Shown one piece after another: positions 43,778-52,976 of a stretch of 64,000 nucleotides of DNA. Position 1 is the first letter of the stretch; each line of letters starts with the position of its first letter. This DNA is from Oligoflexia bacterium. GTDB lineage: Bacteria; Bdellovibrionota; UBA1018. Position numbers and translations under genes: made by a program. The stretch lies in the NCBI GenBank assembly GCA_014378465.1, contig JACMNQ010000065.1:69186-133185 (forward strand). Reading direction: 5' to 3'. A model generated the notes under the pieces. The model searched no databases. It saw only the letters and a program-made list of their open reading frames with translations, and was not told the DNA's origin.

Positions 43778-44207
43778 GTCACGAAAGTTCAACGTGACGT
43801 GAGTCCGCGCAGAAATGAAACGGCGATTTTTCCGAAGTACAGAAGGATCGCGCCTTTGAACAGAAGTGCCAGTCCAGCTCCCATACCTCAGTTATGAGCG
43901 GTTTTTTCTCAGCTCCCAAGGAAATAGTGGGGCTCGCCGCGCGCCCACGAGGCCGGGAGTGGGAGTGATCAGAAGCCAGACCCGAATGAAGAAGAGGTGA
44001 AGCCAGCGATCCATCGCTGGCTTCACCTCAATGATGCCGAGGGGGGTCGGCTCTTGAAAGACTCAGCAGGTTTATACTATACCTGACCGTAATGGTCAAT
44101 GCTAGTTCGGGTCACCTTGCAGATGCTCTGCTTAACCGGAGTAAAACCCCTGTTTCCGTTGGCTTAGGATGCTTGTGTGGCGCAATTGCACTTCAGAATC
44201 TTCGAGG
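43778..44207. other. 430-bp intergenic region with an inverted repeat and no clear gene
   Basis: It lies between the convergent PilZ and EEP-like genes. It holds a 17-bp inverted repeat (43994-44029) and an AT-rich patch TTTATACTATACC near 44070. On the minus strand, 43789-43884 encodes a possible 31-residue hydrophobic peptide (MGAGLALLFKGAILLYFGK start), but the ribosome site is too close. An unannotated small RNA around 44070-44200 is possible but unproven. Confidence 0.5.
43994..44029. terminator. 17-bp perfect inverted repeat
   Basis: GAGGTGAAGCCAGCGAT and its exact complement are separated by CC. Read leftward it is followed by TTCTTCATT, a weak U-tract, so it could end the subtilase/EEP transcript. 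Read rightward it is followed by AATGATG. The near-zero loop means the real hairpin opens to about 15 bp. Confidence 0.6.
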
Positions 44208-45137
44208 TCAAGGAGCTGAAGCGTTCACGATCTCGAGGACTGTAGCGACTGCGCAGTGGTCAGAAGCATGAGGAAGTTTTGTGTGGGGAATCACTTCGGT
44301 CCCCATGAATTGAATCCGCCGGGTGGTTTTTTCGGGTGCGTAGCTCAGGAGATGATCGCGTTTTTCTCCAACCGATGAATCGCAGGGATTTCGGTAGTCT
44401 TCGCTCCAGGTGGCACGTGCAAGCGGGGCAGCTTCGAGCTTGAGCCGCCCCTGCCATTCTTGAAATGCGGACTCGGCGGAGTTCCCACCGAAAGATCCGC
44501 CGATCAGTGTGGGAAAGGATTTTTGATTTGTCATGCCCAGGATAAAGGCATCGAGCTCGCCGATTTCAAGTCGTCGAACTCCATCACTGCCTGGTTTTGA
44601 GGCGAGATCCACATTCACTACCTGGACAATTCCCAGGGGGGTCTCGAGTTTCACTCGCATGTAGCCTTTGACTTCGAAGCGTTCATGCTCTTTGAAATCA
44701 TGGTACTCGGCCTCAAGAACCGGGTAGCGTGAAAGAACTGCCATACCCGTCCGGTAGAGGCCCAGGTTCGTTTCCTGCCAGTAATTCTGCACATTGAACT
44801 GCAGAGTGGCATTCAGAGTCTCCAGCGGATCGCCGGAGACAAAAAGCCCGGAAGCGATCTCCTGAACCAGAACGAGATCGGGCCTCGTCTGTTCGAGGAG
44901 GTGAACCGCATTTTTCAGGCGTTTCTGTCGCTCTCCGTGTCGATTGTCGAGAGCCAGCGAAACCACTCGCAGAGTACGGGGGTCTATCGGAGTGCCGGCA
45001 GCGAGGGCAGAGCGCGAAGAGCCGACGACAGCCACCAAGAATGAAGTCAACAGCGAGATGAGCCGCAATTTCAACAACGACGTGATTTGCCGGTCGGACC
45101 TCAGAGACGATTCAAGGTTCAACTGGCGACCCATCAA
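44208..45137 (-). CDS. Exported endonuclease/exonuclease/phosphatase-fold protein, degenerate active site
   Basis: A 309-residue protein with a hydrophobic leader (about 24-46). The EEP fold is recognisable: the metal Glu93 in DLVLVQEIAS, TGMAVLSRYPV, and the C-terminal catalytic SDH (292-294). Other canonical residues have changed. The usual GDFN is GGSFGGN (213-219) and the NTHL His position reads VNVDL. So it may be inactive or have altered chemistry. It is coupled to the upstream subtilase gene by a 4-nt ATGA overlap, which suggests a joint periplasmic or extracellular role. Confidence 0.75.
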   Translation of the reverse strand: MMGRQLNLESSLRSDRQITSLLKLRLISLLTSFLVAVVGSSRSALAAGTPIDPRTLRVVSLALDNRHGERQKRLKNAVHLLEQTRPDLVLVQEIASGLFVSGDPLETLNATLQFNVQNYWQETNLGLYRTGMAVLSRYPVLEAEYHDFKEHERFEVKGYMRVKLETPLGIVQVVNVDLASKPGSDGVRRLEIGELDAFILGMTNQKSFPTLIGGSFGGNSAESAFQEWQGRLKLEAAPLARATWSEDYRNPCDSSVGEKRDHLLSYAPEKTTRRIQFMGTEVIPHTKLPHASDHCAVATVLEIVNASAP

Positions 45138-46960
45138 CGCAGCGAAGGTCTGCCCGATTTGAGGGAAGCGAGTCGGAGGGCTTCATAAGCGTTCACGACA
45201 CCGCCGGTCTTGGACAGAGTCGCGAAATCGATGGGTTTGCCAGCTCGCGTTCCCACGACGAGACCCTTGAAGCTCCGGGCGCTTTCCATCAGGATCTGGC
45301 GAAGCTCCACTGCGCTCAGGTTCGGGTACTGCGACAGGACAAGTGCAGCGACTCCGGCCACTTCAGGGGAGGCCATGCTGGTGCCGCTGAAAGCCGCGTA
45401 CCTGTTGCCCGGGATGCTCGAGAGAATCTTTGAGCCGGGTGCGAAGAGATCCACGGAAGTCGCTCCGTAATTCGAGAAACTTGCCGGCAATTTCTCGTCG
45501 GCAGTCTGCGTTGAAGCTCCGACGACCATGTAGTTCTGAAATTCAGAGAATCCGGTCACTGTGCGCATCCTGCGGTTCGGGTAATGGTCCACCCGATCAT
45601 TGTCAGAAGAATCATTGCCCGCTGCCTGGACGACGAGCACGCCCTGCTCTTCAGCGAATTTGAAAGCGGAGTCCACATAAGGCTTGAAGGGCGAGAAGCC
45701 CTTGCCGAAACTCATGTTGATGATCTTCGCTCCCTGTCTCACGGCGTAGAGGACGGCGTTGGCCACATCCTTGTCGCGCTCGTCTCCATCTGGAACCGCA
45801 CGTACTGGGAGAATTTTCACGAACTTGGCCTGACCGGCCTGTCCATTGATGCCGATACTGTTGTCTCGAACTGCGGCAATGATGCCGGAAACATGGGTTC
45901 CGTGATCGGCAGTTTCGGTGGTGACGTGATTGTTCCCGTAGCCGACTTCGTCGAGGCGTTCAGAATCGCCGATGATCGAGGAAGGATCGAAGGCCAGATC
46001 AAAGTAGATCTTCTGGGTGGTTTCAGACGTCGAGATCCGGGTTTTGATCGTGGCGGTCGTCATGCCGCGACCGAGGTAATAGAGGGCGACTTCACGAGCC
46101 TGAAGAACCGTTTCATTCAAGGACTGAAATTTTTGAACGGCTGCAAGGGTTTCTTCCTTCAGCCCGTTCTGCTTCAGAACATCGAGCGCGGTCTGCAGTT
46201 CATTCAGTCGAGTCTTGAAAGTCTGGACGGAGGCGACGCTTTCGCCTCTGGCTTCGTCGTAAGCAGCCTGGAGTCTGGCAAGGTAGACCTGGTCTTCTTC
46301 AGTCAGGGGCTGCCCGGAGAGTTCCTTGCGTTTCATGCGAGAAAGTTCGCGGGTCATTTCAAGATTGCAGTGAATCAGATCCTGGCCGTTCGCGTTTCCG
46401 AGAAAGTTCCAGCCGTGAATGTCATCGATGAAGCCGTTGCCGTCATCATCCACTCCGGCAACTCCGTTGAGTTCCTTTTCATTGGTATAGATCTGGCCTG
46501 CGAGGTCTTCATGCTGAATGTCCACACCACTGTCGATCACTGCCACGGTGACGGGTACGGCAGGAGCCTGAAGGTGAAGCTCTTCATAAGCGCGTTCGGT
46601 GCTGGTGCCCGGGACGCCGTCCCGAGTCAGATCTTTCAGAGCCCAGGTGGGAAGAGACGGTGCATTCAGTGAGGAGGCATCGAGAAGACTTTTTCGTTCA
46701 CCCTTGAGGGTGGTGTAGCTGAAAGCATCCCAGGCTTCTGACTCTGACATGCGGCTCAGGCGGAACTGCACGCCGTCGAGGTAGAGTTTCACGGCCGGCA
46801 TGGAAGCAAGATTGCTCGATGAAGTCGCCTCAGGTGATTTTGCCTGACTGGTCGAATTCCCTGCAGCGATCGCCAACAGTGCGAAGCCGAAAACGGAAAA
46901 CAGGTTTTTTTGGGAAGTGCGCAGCGCAGATTTCAAGGCGGTGTTCGTTCGAATTTTCAT
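45134..46960 (-). CDS. Subtilisin-family (S8) serine protease
   Basis: A 608-residue exported protease. Signal peptide about 1-40, followed by a short pro-region. The triad is Asp143 (VAVIDSGVD), His353 (DHGTHVSG) and Ser528 (SGTSMASPEVAG), with the oxyanion Asn449 (QAAGND). The spacing between Asp and His is about 210 residues instead of the usual 30-50, because of a helical, probably coiled-coil insertion around 195-310. A calcium-like loop DDDGNGFIDD follows the Asp motif. It is the first gene of a pair with the EEP-fold gene. Confidence 0.93.
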   Translation of the reverse strand: MKIRTNTALKSALRTSQKNLFSVFGFALLAIAAGNSTSQAKSPEATSSSNLASMPAVKLYLDGVQFRLSRMSESEAWDAFSYTTLKGERKSLLDASSLNAPSLPTWALKDLTRDGVPGTSTERAYEELHLQAPAVPVTVAVIDSGVDIQHEDLAGQIYTNEKELNGVAGVDDDGNGFIDDIHGWNFLGNANGQDLIHCNLEMTRELSRMKRKELSGQPLTEEDQVYLARLQAAYDEARGESVASVQTFKTRLNELQTALDVLKQNGLKEETLAAVQKFQSLNETVLQAREVALYYLGRGMTTATIKTRISTSETTQKIYFDLAFDPSSIIGDSERLDEVGYGNNHVTTETADHGTHVSGIIAAVRDNSIGINGQAGQAKFVKILPVRAVPDGDERDKDVANAVLYAVRQGAKIINMSFGKGFSPFKPYVDSAFKFAEEQGVLVVQAAGNDSSDNDRVDHYPNRRMRTVTGFSEFQNYMVVGASTQTADEKLPASFSNYGATSVDLFAPGSKILSSIPGNRYAAFSGTSMASPEVAGVAALVLSQYPNLSAVELRQILMESARSFKGLVVGTRAGKPIDFATLSKTGGVVNAYEALRLASLKSGRPSLR

Positions 46961-47105
46961 GGGGCAGTCGGGCTCCTTCAGCTGAAGGGGTGACTACCAC
47001 AGCGTGCGCAAAAGTTAAGTCATTTAAAGGGCAATCAAAACAGTCCGGTCACAGACCTTTTTAAATGGCGGTCATTGAAGGGCCTGCCCGGCCTGTCTGG
47101 ACTGT

Positions 47106-47591
47106 TCAGGCCCCCAGTTCGTCGGCTTTGACACTGACGTCTCGGGAGAACTCGGTGTCCGGATCCTCGAGAAGAGATTCAGGGGTGTGCTGAGGCGAAG
47201 ACTGGAGTGAATAGCGGGGGGAGCGGTAAGTACCGCCGCCGATGGAGGCCTCCAGTTCGGAATTCGCGCCTTCGCCAGTGCCTGCCGCATTCAGCCGGGG
47301 AGTCCTGAGCCTCGCCTTGCTGAAGATATGCCGGGCATAGAGCAATCCGGCAGCAGCGCCCAGAACCACTGCGAGAGGTCCATAGGTCCAGTGGTGAGAA
47401 GTACTCTTTTCAGGAGAGGCATAACTCACTTCATCCTGAAACTCCATGAACGCCCCCGAGGCACCCCCTTCATCGGCCATCGACGCTTCGCGCTCCTGGT
47501 CAAGTCCATTCAAATCTGCTCGGTGCAGGGGTGTGCCCAAGGGGCCGGGGACGGATTTTGCCTGGGGGGATACGGTGGATTTTCCAACCAT
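47106..47591 (-). CDS. Hypothetical single-pass membrane protein
   Basis: A 161-residue protein with a polar N-terminal half, one hydrophobic segment (about 70-86, YGPLAVVLGAAAGLLYA), and a Ser/Glu/Pro-rich C-terminal half. GAGAGG lies about 10 nt before the ATG. The opposite strand also has an open frame but with less plausible composition. No family is recognised. Confidence 0.55.
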   Translation of the reverse strand: MVGKSTVSPQAKSVPGPLGTPLHRADLNGLDQEREASMADEGGASGAFMEFQDEVSYASPEKSTSHHWTYGPLAVVLGAAAGLLYARHIFSKARLRTPRLNAAGTGEGANSELEASIGGGTYRSPRYSLQSSPQHTPESLLEDPDTEFSRDVSVKADELGA

Positions 47592-47746
47592 GGTGGGATT
47601 TGCCTCTCAGGCGCCCGGCCATTCATGCAGCGGGTCAGTGGGCGCCAGTTAGTTTTTTGAAGAGTTCGCGTTGATTCAGTTGAATAGGCAAGCCGTATAC
47701 CAAAAAAGATGTGTTACCCTTTTAACGCGAGGGAGTCCGATCAACA

Positions 47747-49357
47747 ATGAAGAGAGATGACGTCAGGATGCACGCCATGAGAGCCCGCAGGGAAGCGGCC
47801 GTGAAAACAGAAATGGAGTCTGAATGCAGCCGCCTGCCAGGGGTGGGTGCTGTGGCTTTGCTTTCATACGCTTTGTTTTCGACTGCGCCCGTGCAGGCCT
47901 CGCCACTTGCTCAGAAGTTACCCTATATCCAGCGCAGTCGCCCCTACTGTGGTTACACGACTGCAGTGCGAGGCGACATCCGAACCGTGGGGATGGCCGG
48001 TGCCACAGTCGGGCTGGGAGACACTTTTTTCGCATCGACTGAGAATCCAGCCGGCCTCGCGATGACGGTCAAGACGGGAGATACCCATGTCACTTCCAAT
48101 GACATCGAGGATCCCTATCTCCAGAATGCGGCTTACCCCATTCATCTCAGCAGCGCCGGCGCGGCACTGAATCTCTACCCTTGGGGTTTCAGCATCGGCT
48201 CTCTGACTCCTTACCGCGAAGGACAGCCGTACTGGCAGGCTTCGGATCCGGCCACTTCCGCCGTGGCAGCCCGAAATTATGATCTGACCCTGCATGAGTA
48301 CCGGGCCAGTGTGGCCCGGGTTTTCTGGGATGATCGTCTTTCAGTCGGGCTCAGCTTCAACCTGGGTATTGCCAGGGAAACCTATTCACAGCCCGGGATG
48401 GAAATTTCGCAAAGCTCCACTCGCGCGGGATTCACCTGGGGGAGTACTTACCAATTTCCAAAAAGATTGCTCCTGGGAGCAAGTTACGCGAGTGCCGCCT
48501 ATTATAAATTTGAGCCGGACGCGCGCACGACTCCGCAGGGTTTCTTCCAGGAAATGGATGTGCCTTCGAGAATCGGCCTGGGGCTGGGCTGGATTCCGAA
48601 CCGCTTTTTCAGATCTGATCTGACGGTGTACGGGATCGGCGCGACGCCGCGGGCGGGTCTGCTTCGGGACCAGAACGTGACGGCCGGAAACAATTTCACT
48701 CTGCAGCCGCGAGCGGGAGCTTCGTACGTCTTCGCGGATTACCGAAACGTGCGGGGTACCGTCTTCGCTGGAAGTTACTTTGAAACTTCACGAATTTCGG
48801 GCGAAGCGAGTCGCCTACATGCGACTTCAGGGCTTGAAGCGAAATTCTGGTGCGTGAATTTCGGGGTGGGGATCGATGCCGCACCGAACTATCAGAATTC
48901 CATTTTTTCAATCGGTCTGGATCCATTTACGCTTCTTGCGAAAATGGGCGTGATTCCTGAGGACCCACCCTCCATTCTGGGCGGTCTGTTCCCGAATCCA
49001 TTTTACTACTCGGATGACGGCCTGCCGAGACCTCTGGCGGCAGTCTGGCAGCCAGAGGTCAATTCGATTGATCCGGTCGACGTCGGACTCAGAATTCCGG
49101 AAAAGATCGAAGAGAAAATGAACTCGAACATCGTTGAAGGGGTACTGAATTCGCTCGGCTCGATCCCGAAAGTCATCAGCGACGAACTGGATGACATGGA
49201 TGCCCTCGAAAAAAAGAAGAAGCTCGAGGCTGAGCAGAGAGAAATGGCCAGAACTCGGCAGGAGCTTCGAGACAAGCGTCTTGAAAAAAAGCACAGGAAC
49301 CTGGTCAGGAAAAAACCTCCCGTGATTTCTCCGAAGAGTGCGCCTGAAGTCCCTTGA
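47747..49357 (+). CDS. FadL/PorV-like outer-membrane barrel protein with charged tail
   Basis: A 536-residue protein. A long n-region leads to a signal peptide ending near PVQASPL (about residue 52). GMAGATVGLGDTFFASTENPAGLAM is the hallmark opening of FadL/PorV-like barrels (about 85-110), followed by regular beta strands (LSVGLSFNLGIA, LLLGASYASAAYY). Residues about 475-536 form a Lys/Glu/Arg-rich helix, perhaps a coiled coil, then a Pro-rich end, unusual for a barrel. GAGGGAG precedes the ATG. Hydrophobic substrate transport or an assembly role is inferred from the family. Confidence 0.82.
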   Translation: MKRDDVRMHAMRARREAAVKTEMESECSRLPGVGAVALLSYALFSTAPVQASPLAQKLPYIQRSRPYCGYTTAVRGDIRTVGMAGATVGLGDTFFASTENPAGLAMTVKTGDTHVTSNDIEDPYLQNAAYPIHLSSAGAALNLYPWGFSIGSLTPYREGQPYWQASDPATSAVAARNYDLTLHEYRASVARVFWDDRLSVGLSFNLGIARETYSQPGMEISQSSTRAGFTWGSTYQFPKRLLLGASYASAAYYKFEPDARTTPQGFFQEMDVPSRIGLGLGWIPNRFFRSDLTVYGIGATPRAGLLRDQNVTAGNNFTLQPRAGASYVFADYRNVRGTVFAGSYFETSRISGEASRLHATSGLEAKFWCVNFGVGIDAAPNYQNSIFSIGLDPFTLLAKMGVIPEDPPSILGGLFPNPFYYSDDGLPRPLAAVWQPEVNSIDPVDVGLRIPEKIEEKMNSNIVEGVLNSLGSIPKVISDELDDMDALEKKKKLEAEQREMARTRQELRDKRLEKKHRNLVRKKPPVISPKSAPEVP

Positions 49358-49555
49358 TTGCGCATCAAGTTTGCAGTGAGCCAAGTCCATGAAAAGTCGG
49401 AAGGAATCACGCGCAAGGCCCTCTCCTCGAAGTTGACAAAAGGGCTCGAATCAATTCTCTGGCCATTCCTCCCGCAGATCAGAAAAAAGACCCAGGAGCA
49501 TCTGAAGCTTGAGGGACTCTGCAAGAGTCAGCGCTTCTGACCGGGCGGGACGCCT

Positions 49556-50818
49556 TTATTCGGTCCGGTCGAGTTCAAAGCCCTGGTGAAGGGTGGCCAC
49601 TGCCGCCTTGGCGTGCGTACCCTCAATCAGGCACGAGATCTTGATCTCCGAAGTCGTGACGAGCTTGATGCTGATCCCGGCTTCAGAAAGCAGCGAGAAC
49701 ATTTTCGTCGCAACTCCTGGATGGTTCTGCATGCCGACTCCGACGATGCTGATCTTGACGAGTCCCGGCTCTTCCAGAATCTCCACGGTACTGAGATCCC
49801 TCGGCGTGAGCGATTCGAGAACTTTCTTCGCTTTCAGCGCGTCCGTGTGACTGACGGTGAAGCTCAGGCTCAGGTTTCCGTTCGATGCAACGTCCTGAAC
49901 GATGATGTCGACATCAATCGCGTTTTTGGAGAGGGAACCGAAAATGTCAGCCAGCAGTCCCTTGCGGTCCTGAATTCCCCTCAAAGTGAATTTGACCTGG
50001 GAGGCGTCCGAGGTCACTCCGGAAACGACGACTTTTTCGAGATGATCACCCAACTGTTCACGAGATACCACGCGAGTGCCCTCCACAGGACTGAAACTGG
50101 AACGGACGTGCAGTGGCACGCCATGTTTTGCCGCAAGCTCAACTGAGCGAATCTGAAGGACCTTGGCACCCAGGCTCGCAAGTTCCATCATTTCGTCGTA
50201 GGAAATGCGGCTGATCTTGCGGGCGCCGGCGTACATCCTCGGGTCCGTGGTGTAAATGCCGTCGACGTCCGTGTAAATTTCACAATCATCTGCCTGGATG
50301 GCGGCCGCGATCGCGACGGCGCTCGTATCCGAGCCGCCGCGTCCCAGTGTGGTGATATTATTTTCGATGTCCACTCCCTGAAATCCGGCCACGACCGGGA
50401 TGTGTCCCAGAGCCAGCTCATCGCGCAGAAGCCGGGTATCGATGCCTTCGATGCGAGCTTTCGAAAAGACGCTGTCCGTCCGAATGCCGATCTGATGTCC
50501 GAGCAGGGGGCGGGAGCGGGATTCTCCGGCTTTGATCAGTCCCTTTTTTTCAGCCAGAGTATTGATGGCGAGACTCACGAGTCCGACCGCGATCTGTTCA
50601 CCGCTCGCGATCAGCATGTCGTATTCGCGTGAGTAGGGAATGGGATTGATCTGAGTGGCGAGTTGAACGAGACGATTCGTTTCGCCGGACATGGCGGAGA
50701 CGACGACGATGATCTGGTGACCCTGCGCCTGGGCCGCGAGCGCGTGCTCGGCGACGTGCTGAATTCTTTCAACGGTACCGACTGAAGTCCCACCAAATTT
50801 TTGTACGATGAGTGCCAT
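49556..50818 (-). CDS. lysC: Aspartate kinase
   Basis: A 420-residue enzyme for the first step of Lys/Thr/Met (and diaminopimelate) synthesis. The amino-acid kinase domain has VQKFGGTSVG, VSAMSGETNRL, LGRGGSDTSAVAIA and YTDVDGIYTTDPR. Two ACT domains follow (about 265-420, KFTLRGIQDRKGLLADIF and SIVGVGMQNHPGVA), the alpha-beta fused form with lysine feedback. The length is standard. No Shine-Dalgarno precedes the ATG; TTGTCG-17-TAGGGT lies just upstream. No other amino-acid biosynthesis gene is adjacent. Confidence 0.96.
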   Translation of the reverse strand: MALIVQKFGGTSVGTVERIQHVAEHALAAQAQGHQIIVVVSAMSGETNRLVQLATQINPIPYSREYDMLIASGEQIAVGLVSLAINTLAEKKGLIKAGESRSRPLLGHQIGIRTDSVFSKARIEGIDTRLLRDELALGHIPVVAGFQGVDIENNITTLGRGGSDTSAVAIAAAIQADDCEIYTDVDGIYTTDPRMYAGARKISRISYDEMMELASLGAKVLQIRSVELAAKHGVPLHVRSSFSPVEGTRVVSREQLGDHLEKVVVSGVTSDASQVKFTLRGIQDRKGLLADIFGSLSKNAIDVDIIVQDVASNGNLSLSFTVSHTDALKAKKVLESLTPRDLSTVEILEEPGLVKISIVGVGMQNHPGVATKMFSLLSEAGISIKLVTTSEIKISCLIEGTHAKAAVATLHQGFELDRTE

Positions 50819-50827
50819 GCCGCTCGC

Positions 50828-50856
50828 ACCCTATCCGAAAAGTTTCATTTCGACAA
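50828..50856 (-). promoter_or_regulatory. Promoter of lysC with very short leader
   Basis: On the minus strand, TTGTCG (50856-50851), a 17-bp spacer and TAGGGT (50833-50828), nine bases, then the ATG at 50818. No ribosome site fits between. Confidence 0.5.
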
Positions 50857-50890
50857 TGGAGTGCGGACGAATGGCGGATGAATTGTGAGA

Positions 50891-51142
50891 TCAGTTTCTT
50901 TGGGTCACGGAGCCGACAAAACCGCTCTGTTCGTCGTGTTCACGGGTGCCGTGGCAGCCTTGGGAAGGGATCGTTCCTACATCCTGAGAAGCTTCACAGC
51001 TGGAAGCAGTGCGGCGGTCCACCGAATTCTCTGACGTGCTTTCTGATGTGGCGCACGCGGCGCAGAGAAAAAGCGAAACCAGAAGTGTTGCGACCCGACT
51101 GATTTTTCCACCCACGACTGTTCCCTTGCGATTCGATTTCAT
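50891..51142 (-). CDS. Small putative lipoprotein (83 aa)
   Basis: Signal peptide with basic start (MKSNRKG), a hydrophobic core and a lipobox-like LFLCAAC (Cys30 predicted to be lipidated). The short mature part is Ser/Thr/Gln-rich with two further cysteines. GGAGG lies close upstream of the ATG, which supports real translation. No family is recognised; an envelope or stress role is only possible. Confidence 0.55.
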   Translation of the reverse strand: MKSNRKGTVVGGKISRVATLLVSLFLCAACATSESTSENSVDRRTASSCEASQDVGTIPSQGCHGTREHDEQSGFVGSVTQRN

Positions 51143-51345
51143 GAGGCCTCCAGATCTTCACCGTTACCGGATGATTCTTGATTATAGCGCAAAACACTCA
51201 TCGGCCGTTCGGTGCAAAGGATAAATATTTCGCGCCGGGGCATTGGAGGACAGGGTACGGACATTCACCAGTCCGGTTCAGTTCGGGATGACGAATTTTT
51301 GGCGCTTCTGTCACTTTAGGACTTGTGCAGCCGGGTTTGAAAGCC

Positions 51346-52893
51346 TCAGGACTTCATGGAGAGACCGGGCAGGCAGATCCTGAGAAATTCGAGCGCCCAG
51401 CGCACGCCGAAACCCGTGAAGAGCGAATCCACATGTCCAAGGCCGCCTTCGTTTTCGGCGGTCGAGAGATCCACGTGAACCCAGGGCGTCTTGTTCTCGA
51501 TGAACTTGGAAAGAAAACAGGCCGCGTAAATGTGATCCGGCCCGCGACCTTTCGTGCACTGAGCGATATCAGCGACTTTGGATTCAAGAGCTTTGAAGTA
51601 AGTTGAGTCCATCGGAAACGTCCAGACGCGCTCGCCACTGATCTCTCCGGCCTGGATGGCGGAGGGGTGCAACTCTTTGCGGTTGCTGAAGACGGCGGAG
51701 TACTTGGTGCCGAGTGCCTGCATCGCGGTGCCGGTCAGGGTCGCGAAATCCACGACCATGTGGGGCTTTTCGCGTGAAGCCATCGTGAGCGTGTCGGCGA
51801 GAACCATGCGGCCTTCAGCGTCCGTGTGGATGATTTCGATGCTCATGCCGTTCAAGGCGGTGACCACTTCGTCCGCCTTGTAAGCCTTGGGTGAGAGATG
51901 ATTTTCAGTGACGGCGAGAAACGCCTTGAGGTGCACGGGCAACTTCAGCTTCGAAGCCGTGACCAGGGTGGCGAGCGCAACCGCCGAACCCTGCATGTCG
52001 CCTTTCATGGTCTGCATGCCGGAAGAGACCTTGATGTCGTACCCGCCGGTATCAAAGCAGAGACCCTTGCCGACGAAGGAGATGGGCTGAGCGTTCAGGG
52101 CTTTAAGGCTTTTCCCGGGCAGGTAAGTCAGTTCGTGGATTCCGCCGCCTGAATCCGGATCGCCCTGGTCGACGGCGACAAAAGCGCCGGCACCCATCTT
52201 CTTCAAATCCGTTTTGGAATGAAACTTGTGTTGCAGGCCGAAGTCCTGGGCGATCTTCCGGATCTCCACTCCGTAGGCCTCGGAAGTGAGGATGTTCGGA
52301 GGGAGCGTCGCCAGATACCGAGCCAGGTGAGTCCCTTCTCCCGAAGCGAAGCCGATCTTGAGCGCGGTGAGCAGGTGAGGATCGGAGCCACTCGATTCGC
52401 GAGAGAGGCTTGCGATGCCAAATTCGCTCAATCGAAATTTCTTCTCCTTGGCCTTGCGCTTCCCGTAAACGGGCAGGAGGTTGACTCTCGCCGCGAGAGC
52501 CGCTCCGAAGCAATCCGCCAGCTGAAGTTGCTGTTCAGGATTGCCGCCAAGGAGCAGCTGGAGCTTTTGAGTCGAAGGCGAGAGAGCGTCCTTCAGGGTG
52601 TCGCGTGCGAATTCGAGAAGGAAAAAGGTTTCCTTTTCTTCTGGCAACAGCGCGATCCAGAAATCTTCCTCGTTTTTCTCGATCCCGGGCAGTTGGATGC
52701 GGACCCCTTCTGCAAAAGCTTCGGGATTTCGGGTCAGAAGCTTCGCCGAGAACTTTTCCATTCTTTTCTGAAGCGGCCTGGGCAGACTCTTCTTGAAGAG
52801 TCCGGCCTTCCAATCGGGGAGAGTCAGAACGAGAATCGCAGGGGTGATGAGAGAAGCGCGGACCTTGTCGGAAGCGAGAAGTTGGAAACGCAT
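51346..52893 (-). CDS. Leucyl aminopeptidase (M17 family)
   Basis: A 515-residue protein. The N-terminal substrate-independent domain is divergent. The catalytic C-terminal domain has VGKGLCFDTGGYDIK (metal-binding Lys and Asp), MKGDMQGSAVALATL, and HTDAEGRMVLADTL (usually NTDAEGR; Asp, Glu and Arg are kept, Asn is His). The binuclear-metal site therefore looks intact. It cleaves N-terminal amino acids and works as a hexamer in known members. The start has TGC-TAGAAA 6 nt upstream and no ribosome site. It is similar to PepA but with a divergent N-terminal half. Confidence 0.92.
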   Translation of the reverse strand: MRFQLLASDKVRASLITPAILVLTLPDWKAGLFKKSLPRPLQKRMEKFSAKLLTRNPEAFAEGVRIQLPGIEKNEEDFWIALLPEEKETFFLLEFARDTLKDALSPSTQKLQLLLGGNPEQQLQLADCFGAALAARVNLLPVYGKRKAKEKKFRLSEFGIASLSRESSGSDPHLLTALKIGFASGEGTHLARYLATLPPNILTSEAYGVEIRKIAQDFGLQHKFHSKTDLKKMGAGAFVAVDQGDPDSGGGIHELTYLPGKSLKALNAQPISFVGKGLCFDTGGYDIKVSSGMQTMKGDMQGSAVALATLVTASKLKLPVHLKAFLAVTENHLSPKAYKADEVVTALNGMSIEIIHTDAEGRMVLADTLTMASREKPHMVVDFATLTGTAMQALGTKYSAVFSNRKELHPSAIQAGEISGERVWTFPMDSTYFKALESKVADIAQCTKGRGPDHIYAACFLSKFIENKTPWVHVDLSTAENEGGLGHVDSLFTGFGVRWALEFLRICLPGLSMKS

Positions 52894-52899
52894 CGCTCG

Positions 52900-52928
52900 T
52901 TTCTAGCATCAGTCCAGATCCTTGAGAA
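52900..52928 (-). promoter_or_regulatory. Leaderless-type promoter of the aminopeptidase gene
   Basis: On the minus strand, TTCTCA (52928-52923), a 17-bp spacer ending in TGC, then TAGAAA (52905-52900), six bases and the ATG at 52893. Confidence 0.5.
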
Positions 52929-52976
52929 TTTTATTTCAGCGGGCAGTCTGACGGAAAGGGAAGCTCCGTGTCGGAA

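Noticed and set aside
43789-43884. 31-residue hydrophobic peptide on the minus strand
   Set aside because: Plausible membrane peptide, but GAGG abuts the ATG and the length is within chance; mentioned under the intergenic region only.
45584-46672. 362-residue plus-strand frame opposite the subtilase
   Set aside because: The minus strand has the complete catalytic triad; this frame shows no family features.
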